Of a stretch of 64,000 nucleotides of DNA, positions 49,669 through 60,200 are shown in pieces (the stretch's first letter is position 1; each line of letters starts with the position of its first letter). The stretch comes from Chitinophaga filiformis (GTDB lineage: Bacteria > Bacteroidota > Bacteroidia > Chitinophagales > Chitinophagaceae), in NCBI RefSeq assembly GCF_021646545.1, contig NZ_JAKIRP010000005.1, positions 124,001 to 188,000 on the forward strand, read 5' to 3'. Position numbers and translations under genes: made by a program. The notes beneath the pieces were generated by a model. The model was not told the origin of the DNA. It saw only the letters and a list, made by a program, of their open reading frames with translations, and did not search any database.

Positions 49669-51384
49669 TTAATTCTTCTCTCCTACCGGTTTTAATGATT
49701 GCTCTTTCCCAATAACAAGCTGAAAGAGCGCCGCAATACCGATCACCAGGAAACAGCCGATGGCATTCAGCCAGAGGAAAGATACAATGTTGCACAGCCA
49801 TATAGCAATAACACCTATTTCAGAGACTACTGCCGCCCAGAAGGTAGCGGTGCCGCCGATCCTTTTACAGTAGAATGCCACGAGGAAGATGCCCAGGATA
49901 ACGCCGTAGAACAAGGAGCCCAGGATGTTCACTGCCTCTATCAGGCTCCCCAGCTGACTGGCGAATTGTGCAACCACGATACAGAATAATCCCCAGGCTA
50001 CCGTCCACCAGCGGGATACCTGCAGGTAATGCCCGTCAGTTTCTTCTTTTTTGTACATGCGCTGGTAAATATCTATTACTGTAGTGGAAGCAAGCGAGTT
50101 CAGTGCGGCGGCAATACTTCCCCAGGCAGCCAGGAAGATAATAGCAATGAGCAATCCCACCAGGCCCTTTGGTAAATTGTTGACAACGAAATGCAGGAAG
50201 ATGTAATTCGTATCGTTGGTGTCTGCGGCAGGATCTGCTTTCTGGATCAGGGCAATGGCCCGGGTGCGGACTTCCTCTGCCGCACTTTCTGTCTTTTGCA
50301 AGGCTGCCTTGCCGCTGGCAATAGCTGCTTCATCGCCCTTCTTAATGGCGGCCGCCATTGCTGTGACCTGCGCCTGTTTTACAACAGACAGGCGGTTATA
50401 TTCATTTTCGACGGCCTTAAAAGCAGTCCCCTGCTCCGATTTGTAGACCTTTTTTATCTGTGCTTCATTAAAAAATACCGGTGCCCTGAAATAGAGATAA
50501 AACACAAATACTAATGCGCCGATCAGTAATATCAGGAATTGCATGGGTACTTTTACCAGCCCGTTCATCAATAGTCCCAAACGACTTTCGGTCACAGAAC
50601 GTGCCGTCAGGTAACGGCCTACCTGCGACTGATCTGTACCGAAGTAAGATAAGGCCAGGAAAAACCCTCCTATCAGTCCGCTCCAGATGTTGTACCTGTC
50701 TTTCCAGTCAAAATCGGTGACGATCACGTTCAGTTTATCCATCTTACCGGATACCTGTAAAGCGTCAATGAAACCGACATTCTCCGGTAAGAGATGTACA
50801 ACCATCCACCCTGCGAGGAACATGGCAGAAAAGATGATCACCAGCTGGAAGGTCTGTGTATAGCTCACAGCCCTGGTACCGCCAGATACGGTATAGATGA
50901 TGAGCAGTCCGCCCATAATGATGTTGGTAAGATAAATATTCCAGCCCATCAGGGAAGAGAGGATGATGGACGGAGCATAGATACTGATACCGGTCGACAG
51001 CGCCCGCTGTAACAGGAACAGCCCAGAGGTAAGGGTACGGGTTTTCAGGTCAAAGCGTTGCTCGAGGTATTCATACGCTGTATACACTTTCAGTTTGTGA
51101 AAGATGGGTACAAAGGTGATACAGAGCACTACCATGGCCAGTGGCAGCCCGAAATAATATTGCACAAAACGCATCCCGTCGGTATAAGCCTGACCGGGAG
51201 CAGACAGAAAGGTCACTGCACTTGCCTGCGTGCCGATAATAGATAATAATACGATGTACCAGGGCATTGACTGGTTGTCCAGAAAATATCCCTGCATATC
51301 GCGCTGGCCGCGACTTTTCCAGACGCCATATAAGATGATCCCAACCAGTGTAACCACCAGTACAATCCAATCAGCTACGCTCAT
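49669..51384 (-). CDS. Sodium:solute symporter (SSS family)
   Basis: Transporter of 571 residues with about 13 membrane helices. The family signature region includes GLIGGFFLALSYFGTDQSQVGRY and SAPGQAYTDGM. Unusual is a hydrophilic, alanine- and glutamate-rich insertion of about 80 residues (roughly 300-385) that looks like a helical hairpin outside the membrane. It probably takes up a sugar or sialic-acid-like solute. It is last in an operon after the PIG-L gene and two tiny genes; its ATG overlaps the stop of the nearer one (ATGA). Confidence 0.93.
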   Translation of the reverse strand: MSVADWIVLVVTLVGIILYGVWKSRGQRDMQGYFLDNQSMPWYIVLLSIIGTQASAVTFLSAPGQAYTDGMRFVQYYFGLPLAMVVLCITFVPIFHKLKVYTAYEYLEQRFDLKTRTLTSGLFLLQRALSTGISIYAPSIILSSLMGWNIYLTNIIMGGLLIIYTVSGGTRAVSYTQTFQLVIIFSAMFLAGWMVVHLLPENVGFIDALQVSGKMDKLNVIVTDFDWKDRYNIWSGLIGGFFLALSYFGTDQSQVGRYLTARSVTESRLGLLMNGLVKVPMQFLILLIGALVFVFYLYFRAPVFFNEAQIKKVYKSEQGTAFKAVENEYNRLSVVKQAQVTAMAAAIKKGDEAAIASGKAALQKTESAAEEVRTRAIALIQKADPAADTNDTNYIFLHFVVNNLPKGLVGLLIAIIFLAAWGSIAAALNSLASTTVIDIYQRMYKKEETDGHYLQVSRWWTVAWGLFCIVVAQFASQLGSLIEAVNILGSLFYGVILGIFLVAFYCKRIGGTATFWAAVVSEIGVIAIWLCNIVSFLWLNAIGCFLVIGIAALFQLVIGKEQSLKPVGEKN

Positions 51385-51497
51385 GAAAATACTTTAGTGA
51401 ACAAATAAAAGCCTGCTATCAGTAATGCCAGCCAGATAATTACAAATACGTACCACATCCACCAATGCGGCAGTAATGGCGGTTTTTCTTCTGTCAT
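51381..51497 (-). CDS. Small membrane protein of 38 residues
   Basis: ATG at 51497, then MTEEKPPLLPHWWMWYVFVI and one membrane helix to the end (IWLALLIAGFYLFTKVFS). The stop TGA overlaps the symporter ATG, which indicates translational coupling. It has an acidic N-terminus, a tryptophan-rich interface and one helix. It may be an accessory subunit of the symporter, like the small subunits known for other sodium symporters (inference). Confidence 0.75.
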   Translation of the reverse strand: MTEEKPPLLPHWWMWYVFVIIWLALLIAGFYLFTKVFS

Positions 51498-51518
51498 AAC
51501 AGATTGTTTTTACTTCCT

Positions 51519-51680
51519 TTATCTTTTCTTCAACATGTTTCCGCTTAATAATCCCAGTCCGAGACCTATCAGCAGTCCGATATGCACTCTTTTGATCCCA
51601 AAACCGATGACCAGCCCCACTACTATGCAGAGAACAGCCATTATTGTAAGCCGCGATCCGCTTTCCCTTTTATTGCTCAT
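51519..51680 (-). CDS. Small membrane protein of 53 residues
   Basis: ATG at 51680, only 7 bases after the PIG-L stop. It encodes SNKRESGSRLTIMAVLCIVV, a glycine-rich pair of hydrophobic stretches (VVGLVIGFGI and IGLLIGLGLGLL) and a basic end NMLKKR. It is probably a two-helix membrane hairpin. Together with the 38-residue gene it bridges the deacetylase and the symporter in one operon. Confidence 0.7.
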   Translation of the reverse strand: MSNKRESGSRLTIMAVLCIVVGLVIGFGIKRVHIGLLIGLGLGLLSGNMLKKR

Positions 51681-51687
51681 GGATGGG

Positions 51688-54165
51688 TTATTTCTTTGTT
51701 GAAATAAGATTCACAAACAGGCGGTAGGCGCCAGGCACACCTGCCGGCAGTTCTCTGAAGAATGCCAGTGAGGTGTAGACATATCTGCCTTTACCGTATT
51801 TCGCCACCAGCGTGGAACCCTGTAGTGCTTCTTCTCCTTTGTCGTGCATTGCAAACAGCTTCTCGTATGCCGGGTCAGCCATCTGAGTGAAGTAAAGTCC
51901 CCTCTCCTGTATCCAGCCATCAAAGTCGTGGTCAGTAATATTGTTAGGATAATGCATGATCTCACTCTGCGGTTGTAACAGCGTCACAGCTGCTGTTTCA
52001 TCTGTTACACGGTCGCGGGTCAGCGTGAAAGGATAAGGTCCCATATCGGTGGTTACCAGCGGGGAACTTACATTGTACTGTACCAGGTAGGTACCGCCAT
52101 TCTTCACATACTCCATGAGGCGTGGCTGCCAGTATTTAATACGTGGATTAACGTTATATGCTCTTACACCGGCAATGATAGCGTCATACTGTTGCAGGTT
52201 GCCGTTCATGATCTCTTTTTCATCCAGCAGGGTCACTTCATAACCCACCTGTCGCAGAGAAGCGGCCACCATATCGCCGGCACCGGGAATGTATCCCAGC
52301 TTGCGGCCGTTGTACTTCAGATCTACCGTCACGAGTTTGGCAAAAGCCTCAGGGAAGATGTTGATGTCCGGAATATGATCGTACGCGATGGTATGCAGGC
52401 TTTGGGTATATAGTTTACCCTCGCCGCGCACTTCTACACGCAGGGTATCAGTACGGTTAATGCCTGCTACTTTCTGCGGAGCAATGTGGAAGGTTACAAC
52501 TGTTTCATCTCCTTTGGATGACAGCTCATAGGGCTGTTCTGCTTCCTGGCTGGTGAATCCTGCGGGCAGCTGCAGACGTACAGTGCCTTTGGTCTTCTGG
52601 CCCATCGCACGCAACTTCACCTGTACCGGTTGTGGCTGCGTTTGCGTAAAGATGAATACATTGGTATTCAGCATGGCCACTACAGGCGGAGCTACGACCA
52701 ATGGTTCGTATAATTCTCCCTTTACAGGATCAGTGAATTTGTATTGTACCGGTCTGGTAACGGTCAGCTGTTCCCCATTGATACGGAGTTTGATGACTGC
52801 CTCCAGGGAAGGTTTATTTTCCGGGTAGCCTACCTGCATAGGATCTTTGATGGTGTAGATCCCAATGGGGTGTGGCGATTGCAGCCAGTATGGCTGTGAC
52901 ACGGGCAGAGAAGCCGGTAATGTCACTGATTCCGGAATCGTACGTAAACGGTTATACTCCAGTTGCAGTTTATTGAAGACGGTATCCTTTCCGTCAAAGC
53001 TGATCTCGTCTACCGTCACGTTGGTATTACTGTTACACAGCAACTGCACACTGCCCTCCATACGCTGTCCGGGCACCACTACCTGCGTAGTACTGTATGC
53101 TTCCATCCAGAGTGCAGCACAGGCAATGATGAGATCTTCCGTTTCCTTCAGTTTCTGTGTACGCCAGTAGCCTTCAGGTAAGGCCTGGATGGCTTTCCGG
53201 ATCTCCAGCAGGGCTGGCACGGAAGCAGCAGGATTCTCTATATTATAAGCCGCCTGGACTTTGTCGATCATTTCACCGATCGGTTTACCGCCGGGTACAC
53301 GCGACCAGGTGGTATTAACGCCATCGAGCAGGCTATGTACGGGTTTATCTCCTTTTACAGGACTGAAATATTCAAAGGAGCTACCTCTGGAAGCAGGCAC
53401 GCCAAATCCCTGACTTTTATGCTGGGAACGGCTTTCAGCTGCGATCTCGCCATATCCGCGGCCCAGCAGGTAATTGAAGGTACCCACATTCATTTCGAAG
53501 AGGTTTCCGGCAGAATTATCTACCTGGCCGCTCCAGTTAAAGGTGTTCCACATGATACGATGAGCTTTCCAGGGCTTCAGTACTTTCAACTGCTCAGGAA
53601 AGCGTTTGGGATCGGCTGCTGCGTCAAAGGCTTCCTCTGCCAGCATAGCGGAAGCAGTATGATGTCCATGGCCTGCACGGCTGTCGGGCGGGAAGCGACA
53701 TACGATGACGTCGGGCTGGAATTTGCGGATCATCCATACCACGTCCCCCAGGATCTTTTCTTTGTCCCAGATGGTGAATGTTTCGGTAGGATTTTTCGAG
53801 AAGCCGAAATCAAGGGCCCGGGTAAAGAATTGTTCCGCGCCATCTATACGGCGGGCGGCCAGTAGTTCCTGGGTGCGGATCAGTCCCAGTAATTCGCCCT
53901 GCTCGTCCCCTACCAGGTTTTGTCCGCCGTCCCCCCTGGTGAGAGACAGGTACCCGGTACGATATAATTTTTCTTTCGCCAGATACCCCAGTAAACGGGT
54001 GTTCTCATCGTCAGGATGAGCGGCGATATATAAAACGCTACCAAGCGTATCCAGTTTCCTTAACTGTAATCTGATATCTGCCGCATTTACGACCGGAGAG
54101 CGCTGTGCCCATGTGGTAGCGGCGATTAATCCTGAAATAAGTGTTAAAAACAATCCTTTGACCAT
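51688..54165 (-). CDS. Secreted PIG-L/LmbE-family deacetylase, large form
   Basis: Protein of 825 residues with a signal peptide (MVKGLFLTLISGLIAATTWA). The N-terminal PIG-L domain has the zinc and catalytic motif AAHPDDEN (H50, D52, D53) and the second histidine cluster in GHGHHTAS near residue 170. The middle has beta-sandwich domains, and the C-terminal 220 residues resemble a glutamine-amidotransferase-like fold (PRLMEYVKNGGTYLVQYN). It probably removes N-acetyl groups from a sugar in the periplasm. It is the first gene of the symporter operon, so the product may be imported by the symporter. Confidence 0.92.
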   Translation of the reverse strand: MVKGLFLTLISGLIAATTWAQRSPVVNAADIRLQLRKLDTLGSVLYIAAHPDDENTRLLGYLAKEKLYRTGYLSLTRGDGGQNLVGDEQGELLGLIRTQELLAARRIDGAEQFFTRALDFGFSKNPTETFTIWDKEKILGDVVWMIRKFQPDVIVCRFPPDSRAGHGHHTASAMLAEEAFDAAADPKRFPEQLKVLKPWKAHRIMWNTFNWSGQVDNSAGNLFEMNVGTFNYLLGRGYGEIAAESRSQHKSQGFGVPASRGSSFEYFSPVKGDKPVHSLLDGVNTTWSRVPGGKPIGEMIDKVQAAYNIENPAASVPALLEIRKAIQALPEGYWRTQKLKETEDLIIACAALWMEAYSTTQVVVPGQRMEGSVQLLCNSNTNVTVDEISFDGKDTVFNKLQLEYNRLRTIPESVTLPASLPVSQPYWLQSPHPIGIYTIKDPMQVGYPENKPSLEAVIKLRINGEQLTVTRPVQYKFTDPVKGELYEPLVVAPPVVAMLNTNVFIFTQTQPQPVQVKLRAMGQKTKGTVRLQLPAGFTSQEAEQPYELSSKGDETVVTFHIAPQKVAGINRTDTLRVEVRGEGKLYTQSLHTIAYDHIPDINIFPEAFAKLVTVDLKYNGRKLGYIPGAGDMVAASLRQVGYEVTLLDEKEIMNGNLQQYDAIIAGVRAYNVNPRIKYWQPRLMEYVKNGGTYLVQYNVSSPLVTTDMGPYPFTLTRDRVTDETAAVTLLQPQSEIMHYPNNITDHDFDGWIQERGLYFTQMADPAYEKLFAMHDKGEEALQGSTLVAKYGKGRYVYTSLAFFRELPAGVPGAYRLFVNLISTKK

Positions 54166-54189
54166 TGCTCTTGTTTATTAAACAGTGGC

Positions 54190-54197
54190 CAAAAATA
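54190..54197 (-). promoter_or_regulatory. Putative promoter -7 box of the PIG-L operon
   Basis: Minus-strand TATTTTTG matches TAnnTTTG, 25 bases before the start codon. Confidence 0.5.
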
Positions 54198-54245
54198 GTG
54201 ATTAAATATAGCCGTTAAAGAAAATGTGATAAAAGGTGAAGGTCA

Positions 54246-54575
54246 TTATTTTTTAAACATAAAATAGACGGCGCCGAGAATGAATAAAAAAGAGACGAGA
54301 TAGTTCCAGCGGAGCGGTTCTTTTAATATAAAGACGGCAAAGAGGCTGAAAACGGTGAGTGTGATCACTTCCTGGATGGTTTTCAGCTGGAAGCCGGAAA
54401 AGCCCTCCTGGGCGCCGAAGCGGTTGGCGGGCACCATGAAGCAGTATTCAAAAAAGGCGATACCCCAGCTGATAAGGACCACTTTCCAGAGTGGTACGTT
54501 TTCATATTTTAAATGTCCATACCAGGCAAAGGTCATGAAGGTGTTGGAAATCAATAAAAGAATGATGGTGCGCAT
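54246..54575 (-). CDS. DUF486 small membrane protein
   Basis: Protein of 109 residues with four membrane helices, a compact member of the drug/metabolite transporter superfamily. The N-terminus RTIILLLISNTFMTFAWYGH and the middle FFEYCFMVPANRFG are diagnostic of DUF486. The ATG at 54575 is chosen over longer frames for its match to the family N-terminus. The function is unknown. Confidence 0.9.
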   Translation of the reverse strand: MRTIILLLISNTFMTFAWYGHLKYENVPLWKVVLISWGIAFFEYCFMVPANRFGAQEGFSGFQLKTIQEVITLTVFSLFAVFILKEPLRWNYLVSFLFILGAVYFMFKK

Positions 54576-54790
54576 GATGTTAAGGCTCAAAAAGGGCATA
54601 AAGATAGACGATAGATCAAAAATAATTCCATTAGCAGGCAAGCATTGCTGGAATTATCATCACTACCGTCTATCCGATCAATAATATATGAGGGCGAAAC
54701 AGGATGATCTGAAAGGTTGTAAGACGCGATTGTCTTTAGCTGCCGGAAGGTCTGTTCCCTGTTCCGCGTAAGGAATTCCGGAAAAAAATA

Positions 54791-54822
54791 AACCGGCCCA
54801 AAAGAGCCGGCCGGTTGTTACA
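54791..54822 (-). terminator. Terminator of the gene at 54881
   Basis: AACCGGCC and GGCCGGTT flank a 10-base loop; on the minus strand the stem is followed by TTTATTTTTTT. Confidence 0.75.
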
Positions 54823-54880
54823 GGTCTCAACTTTCCTATCATGCTTAGGAGTTGTAAGTTTAAACGCTAAAGCGGTAATG

Positions 54881-55195
54881 TTAGTCCAGCTTTATTTCCC
54901 CCAGGTCTGTTACTTTGCCGTCTTCGACTTTTACGTCTTTGAGGGTGGCGTCTTTATAAGGATCTTTAGCGTCGATAATCACGGTATAGGAACCCGCTTT
55001 GGCGGGCTGTACGGAAAATGCCCCGTCTGTTATGGGTGCTTTCAGGGTATCCATTCCTGAAATAGCCCATACTTCTGATGCCCCATCTGCCGGCGTAATC
55101 TTGCCGCTGATTGTTCCTCCATCGAAGGTGGTGAAAGCCAAGGCTCCAACAACCAGCGCAACAAGGGCCGACAACCCAAACGTTGTCCTTTTCAT
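54881..55195 (-). CDS. Small secreted carboxypeptidase-regulatory-like beta protein
   Basis: Protein of 104 residues with a signal peptide (KRTTFGLSALVALVVGALAF). The mature part is one carboxypeptidase-regulatory-like beta sandwich: GTISGKITPADGASEVWAIS, DGAFSVQPAKAGSYTVIIDA and DVKVEDGKVTDLGEIKL. It probably decorates the cell surface or periplasm. Its start is the ATG at 55195; longer upstream extension has no signal sequence. Confidence 0.82.
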   Translation of the reverse strand: MKRTTFGLSALVALVVGALAFTTFDGGTISGKITPADGASEVWAISGMDTLKAPITDGAFSVQPAKAGSYTVIIDAKDPYKDATLKDVKVEDGKVTDLGEIKLD

Positions 55196-55492
55196 ACAAA
55201 TTGGTTTTAGGTTTTTTACAATAATCGAAATGGTATAAAAAACTTTATTAAAACCGCACTTGTGTAGCAGGCGCCTGCAAAGTGCCGCTTTGTTCACTGT
55301 CTATACATACAATACAACCAATTTGAACCTTACCATTAGTCGTTTTGAAAAAAAAAGTTGTCTTTTTTTTAGCATTTGGGGAAATTCACTGAAAACCCTT
55401 TACTATGGCGGATTTAATTTTTTATAAATTCGAAATATCCGGTTCAGGAGCCTATGGGTCAGGCAATTGGCTGATTAATTGCGAGAATAGAC

Positions 55493-55500
55493 TAATTTTG
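55493..55500 (+). promoter_or_regulatory. Putative promoter -7 box of the FecI-like gene
   Basis: TAATTTTG matches TAnnTTTG; a TTG lies 23 bases upstream, longer than the usual spacer. The leader would be about 75 bases. Confidence 0.45.
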
Positions 55501-55580
55501 CTACGTTCTGTTTTTGATAGCCGACTTTAGTCCGTTGCAAATAGCAATTACATAAAAGAATAGAAAAGATTAGTTACAGG

Positions 55581-56120
55581 ATGCCGCTCAACAATACAGA
55601 TATAGTTAATGGGGTCCGGAACAGGGATAAACAGGTTTTTGAGATCATCTTCAATCAGTTTTCCTCCTCTATGTTCAGTATCGCCCTGCGATACCTGCGT
55701 GACCAGGACGAGGCACAGGATATTGTGCAGGACGTATTCCTTAATCTATGGCGTACGGCGGACAACCTGGACGAGCGCGCCCCTATCCAGCATTATCTGG
55801 CAAGGGCCACTGTCAATACCTGTCTGAACCGGATAAAGAAAGCTCAGAGACAACAGCAATACAGTAAGGAACAACAGCTTACCTCCACGGAATCTACTGT
55901 CGAACATCTCTTATTGGAGCATAAAGAGTTGGAAGCCCAATACTTATCCATCCTTGAGAAGTTGCCGGAACAATGCCGCCGGGTATTTGAAATGAGCCGG
56001 TTCAAGGGATTGTCTCCCGCAGAAATATCCCAACAACTGAATATTTCCATCAACACAGTTTATACGCACCTTACCACCGCACTGAAAAAGATCAGGCTGG
56101 GGCTGCTCAACCAGCAGTAA
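55581..56120 (+). CDS. FecI-like ECF sigma factor
   Basis: Protein of 179 residues. Region 2 has RDKQVFEIIFNQFSSSMFSIA and DEAQDIVQDVFLNLW; region 4 has EKLPEQCRRVFEMSRFKGLSPAEISQQLNISINTVYTHL. Followed by FecR and a SusC-type receptor, so it should be the cell-surface-signalling sigma factor that switches on receptor expression when its ligand is bound. Confidence 0.94.
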   Translation: MPLNNTDIVNGVRNRDKQVFEIIFNQFSSSMFSIALRYLRDQDEAQDIVQDVFLNLWRTADNLDERAPIQHYLARATVNTCLNRIKKAQRQQQYSKEQQLTSTESTVEHLLLEHKELEAQYLSILEKLPEQCRRVFEMSRFKGLSPAEISQQLNISINTVYTHLTTALKKIRLGLLNQQ

Positions 56121-56240
56121 GCAGGGAACAAAGACCTTATATTATCTGTTTACCTTCTATATATATTATTATATAGCACTGACAATAAAGAAAGGTCTCT
56201 CAATCACGAAGGTTTTTTTAAAAAAGACTAATGGTAAGGA

Positions 56241-56248
56241 TATTTTTG
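56241..56248 (+). promoter_or_regulatory. Putative promoter -7 box before fecR
   Basis: TATTTTTG matches TAnnTTTG; start codon follows after 19 bases. It suggests that fecR-susC can be transcribed separately from the sigma gene. Confidence 0.45.
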
Positions 56249-56267
56249 ATTGTATTAATACTAAGAG

Positions 56268-57281
56268 ATGAAACAGCAACCTGATATCGATGTCGTTATC
56301 CGCTACCTGGAGGAACCAGGGAATGAGGAGCACAAACGTTCACTGGATGAATGGTTGCAGCTGGATGCTGCCAATCTGGATATCTTCCTGGAAACTAAAG
56401 CATTGTGGCAGGGAGACGTATTACCTGCAGCCGCATCTTATAACATCTCCCAGCAATGGCAAACCCTGGACGCACAGTTGACTGCTGCTGCCATCCCTCC
56501 CGTTACCGTTGCCCCTCAGCCAATTACCACCCCCACAGCCCCTGTGGAGGAGAAAGGCAGGATAAAGCCATTAATAGCCCGTTACTGGTGGGCCGCTGCT
56601 GCCGCCGCCGTCGTGGTGGTCATAGCGGTAACCATGTACCGTCAGCCTTTATATATCGCTCAGCAAACCGCTCAAAACACAGATAGCCTCCTGCTGCCCG
56701 ACGGCACACGCCTCTATCTGAATGCTCACACCAGTGTTAAATACCCACGTCGTTTCCAGGGAAACAGCAGGGAAGTGTTTGTACAGCAAGGTGAGATATT
56801 CGTAGACGTAAAACATATGCCGGAAAAACCCTTTTCCGTCCACCTGAAAAATGTGGATGTAGAAGTACTGGGTACCTCTTTCGATGTCAAAGAAACCAAA
56901 AAGGGAGTAAAAGTCTTTGTGCAGACGGGAAAAGTGAAGGCGGTCTATAAAAACGGTAAGAAATCGGTTATACTTACTCCTGGTGAAGAAGCAGAAATGC
57001 TGCTGGCTGGTACTACCATCAGCACCCGTCACCACCGGAACAATAATCCCATTGCCTGGAAAACGGGTCAGCTGACCTTTGTTGACGCTCCTCTCTCTGA
57101 GGTAGCCGCGGTACTGGAGGATTACTATAAAGTAAATATTGTTCTGAAAGGAGAAGGACTGGCAGACAAAAAACTGCTCGCTACTTTCCATAAAGAAACT
57201 CTCCCTGAAGTACTGGACATCCTGTCCAAAACATTACAGGTAAAGGCCATACAAAAAGATAGCCTGGTAGAAATTTATTAG
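56268..57281 (+). CDS. FecR family anti-sigma regulator
   Basis: Protein of 337 residues. The N-terminal cytoplasmic domain (1-100) binds the sigma factor, one helix spans about residues 105-124 (YWWAAAAAAVVVVIAVTMY), and the periplasmic FecR domain has DGTRLYLNAHTSVKYPRRF, FVDVKHMPEKPFSVHLKNVD and VFVQTGKVKAVYKNGKKSVI. A DUF4974 C-terminal module (LSEVAAVLEDYYKVNIVLKG) is present, as usual in Bacteroidota. susC follows after 13 bases. Confidence 0.94.
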   Translation: MKQQPDIDVVIRYLEEPGNEEHKRSLDEWLQLDAANLDIFLETKALWQGDVLPAAASYNISQQWQTLDAQLTAAAIPPVTVAPQPITTPTAPVEEKGRIKPLIARYWWAAAAAAVVVVIAVTMYRQPLYIAQQTAQNTDSLLLPDGTRLYLNAHTSVKYPRRFQGNSREVFVQQGEIFVDVKHMPEKPFSVHLKNVDVEVLGTSFDVKETKKGVKVFVQTGKVKAVYKNGKKSVILTPGEEAEMLLAGTTISTRHHRNNNPIAWKTGQLTFVDAPLSEVAAVLEDYYKVNIVLKGEGLADKKLLATFHKETLPEVLDILSKTLQVKAIQKDSLVEIY

Positions 57282-57294
57282 TCGTACGGAGGAA

Positions 57295-60200
57295 ATGCAG
57301 TTTACGATACAGGCACTCCGTAAGGCGGCTTACTATAAGCGCTGGTGCATACTACTGTTTTGGGTATGTATAGGCCTGTCATTTGCCTATCCATCCCGTG
57401 CCACCAATAGTCCTATTCCCTATGCCAGTTTCCAGGATGGAGATACCATCAAGGTAACACTGAAAGTATACCGGGCCAGCCTCCGGCAGGTCATCCGCCT
57501 GATCGAGAAACAAACAGGGCTCACCTTCGCCATCTCCTCCACCCTTCTTGATAATGCCCGCACCGTATCCTTACAGGTACAGCGTCAGCCACTTACATCC
57601 GTTCTACGCCAGATATTTGCCGGTAGCAGGTATGCCTTTGAGATCCGCAATAAACAGATCATCGTTTACCCGGAAGATCAGGCGCCCGCAATACCCGGTA
57701 TCATCAAACGACCGGCAGATAAGGAACTGGAAAAGTTTGTCGTAACAGGTCTGATCACCGACGGAGAAAGACCACTGGCAGGCGTTTCTATACGTGAAAA
57801 AGGCACGCACAACGGCGCCAGCACCAATGAGAATGGTCGTTTCCGTATACCGGTAGGAGACGGACAGGCAGTACTCCAGTTCTCCCTCATCGGTTATGAG
57901 CCCCGGGAAATTGCCCTGAGGGACAGAAAAAACCTGGAGATCATCCTCCAAAGCGATACAAAGACATTAAATGACCTCGTGATCATCGGTTATGGTATTC
58001 ATAACAAAGCCAATATCACCGGTTCTATCACAAAAGTGGAAGGCCGCCGTTTAAAAAGCCGTCCTGTTACCAACGTTATGGCGGCATTACAGGGTACAGC
58101 GCCCGGATTGCTGGTGACCCGCAACAACGGGCAGCCCGGTAAGGAGGGCTTCAACCTCCAGATCAGGGGCCTGTCGTCCGGCAACTATAGCGAGCCGCTT
58201 GTACTGGTAGACGGAGCGCCCGGTTCCATTACCTTACTCAATCCCAACGATATTGAATCTATCTCCGTTCTGAAAGATGCTGCGGCTGCGTCCATCTATG
58301 GCCCGCTCGCCGCTGGTGGGGTAGTGCTGGTTACAACAAAGAGAGGAAAGCCGGGTAAGATTTCCGTTGAATACAACAGCCTGTTTGGCATTGAAAAGCC
58401 TATCGCTCTTCCTAAACGGATGCATTCGTGGCAGGCGGCCTCCCTACAGAACGAAGCGGCGCAAAACGCAGGCCTGCCACCGGTATGGTCAGCACAGGAC
58501 ATTTCCCTGATGAGGGACCCCGATATTAATTTCCTGCCGAAACTGGATGGTACCCAGAACTATAATTACTTTGATGACTTTAATCCGCTGGATAACGTCA
58601 CTCGTAATAACAGTACCACCTCCACTTATACGATCACTGCCAAAGGGGGTAGTGAAGCGCATCAGTACCTGCTCTCCCTCGGACAGTTCTCCCGCCAGGG
58701 ATTGTTCAATACCGGACCGGATAAGACATCCAGGACCAACGTACAGATCAACGTCAACAACCGCTTCAGTGATGTACTGAGCCTGGAAACCAGTTTGCAG
58801 TACGCCAATAGCAACACCCTTTCTCCCGGATGGCGGGTGGATGGTAACTACGGATTACTGAACTTTTTATACCAGGCTCCCGGCTATGTACCTGTTTATG
58901 TGCCATTCACGAAGCAGTATACAGCAGGTTTCAACAGCATCGCGCTGCTGAAGGATGCCGGCAAACAGGATGAACGTACGTCGTATGCAGATGCGGTATT
59001 CACCCTTAAAGCAGAGAACCTGTACAAAGGACTGACCTTAAAAGCGGTGTACAGTCCGCAGCTGACTACCAGTCACGACGGCCTTGGTAAACGTACCGTT
59101 AATTTCTATGATGGCAGTGGTTATATCAACAGTGTTAACAATCCTAATTCGCTGAAAACAGGTTACCTGATGGAAGTGCAGCATAGCTTGCAATTGCTGG
59201 CTGACTACGACCTTCCTGCGGGAAAGAAAAATACCGTGCATATACTGGGCGGTTTTGCCTATGAAAGTCATTACCAGCATCAACGGACCATGACCGCTGC
59301 CGGTGTGACGTCTAATGAATTATCACAGCTGTCATTCAATGATCCATTAAGGGTCAACACGATACACTTCAAAGGCGCAGGCGGGCTGTCGTCCCTCTTT
59401 ACGCGCATCAACTATAACTTCAATGACCGCTACCTGCTGGAGGCCAACCTGATAGCTGCAGCCCTGACTTATAACAGCAGCCAGCAGCCGGAAATGAACA
59501 GGCAGCACCTATTCCCCTCTTTCTCTGCAGGCTGGCGACTGAACAACGAGAAATGGTTTGCTGCTGCATTCCCCTTCTTCGATGAATTTAAGCTCCGCGC
59601 ATCCTGGGGAATGCTGGGTAACTTCAATTGGCGCAGCGGACTCAATGACTTCAATTACCGCGACCAGATATTACATCCGACGGCATACCCGCTGATGTCT
59701 TACGAGGAGAACGACCGGTACATTCCCGGCAATAACAACTGGGAAACCGTTTCTACCACCAATGCCGGACTGGACCTGACCTTCTTCAAAGGCAGATTAA
59801 ATATTAACGCGGACTACTTCGTGAAACACAATACCCGTATGCAGATCGCCACGCAGACCTATCCACAGGTCAACTGGGTATCCCCCACCTTCTATACGGC
59901 GGAGCTGCGCTCCTGGGGTTGGGAACTGAACCTGGGCTGGCGTGACAACCGTGGGCCTTTCAGTTATTGGGTGAATGCAAATCTGTTTGACGATCAGAAC
60001 AAAATATTAGGTTCCAATGGTGCCACTGCCTGGCTGAATGGGAACAACCGCGGATTGGTAGGACTGCCTTATAATGCGATTGTGGGTTACAGGGCCACAG
60101 GCTATTTCCAGAATGAAGCAGAAGTAACTGGGCATGCTTACCAGGGTGCCACTACTGCTCCCGGTGACATCCGCTACCAGGATGTCAACAACGACGGTGT

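Noticed and set aside
53335..53865. Plus-strand frame of 176 codons inside the PIG-L gene
   Set aside because: Antisense to an unambiguous coding region; no motif.
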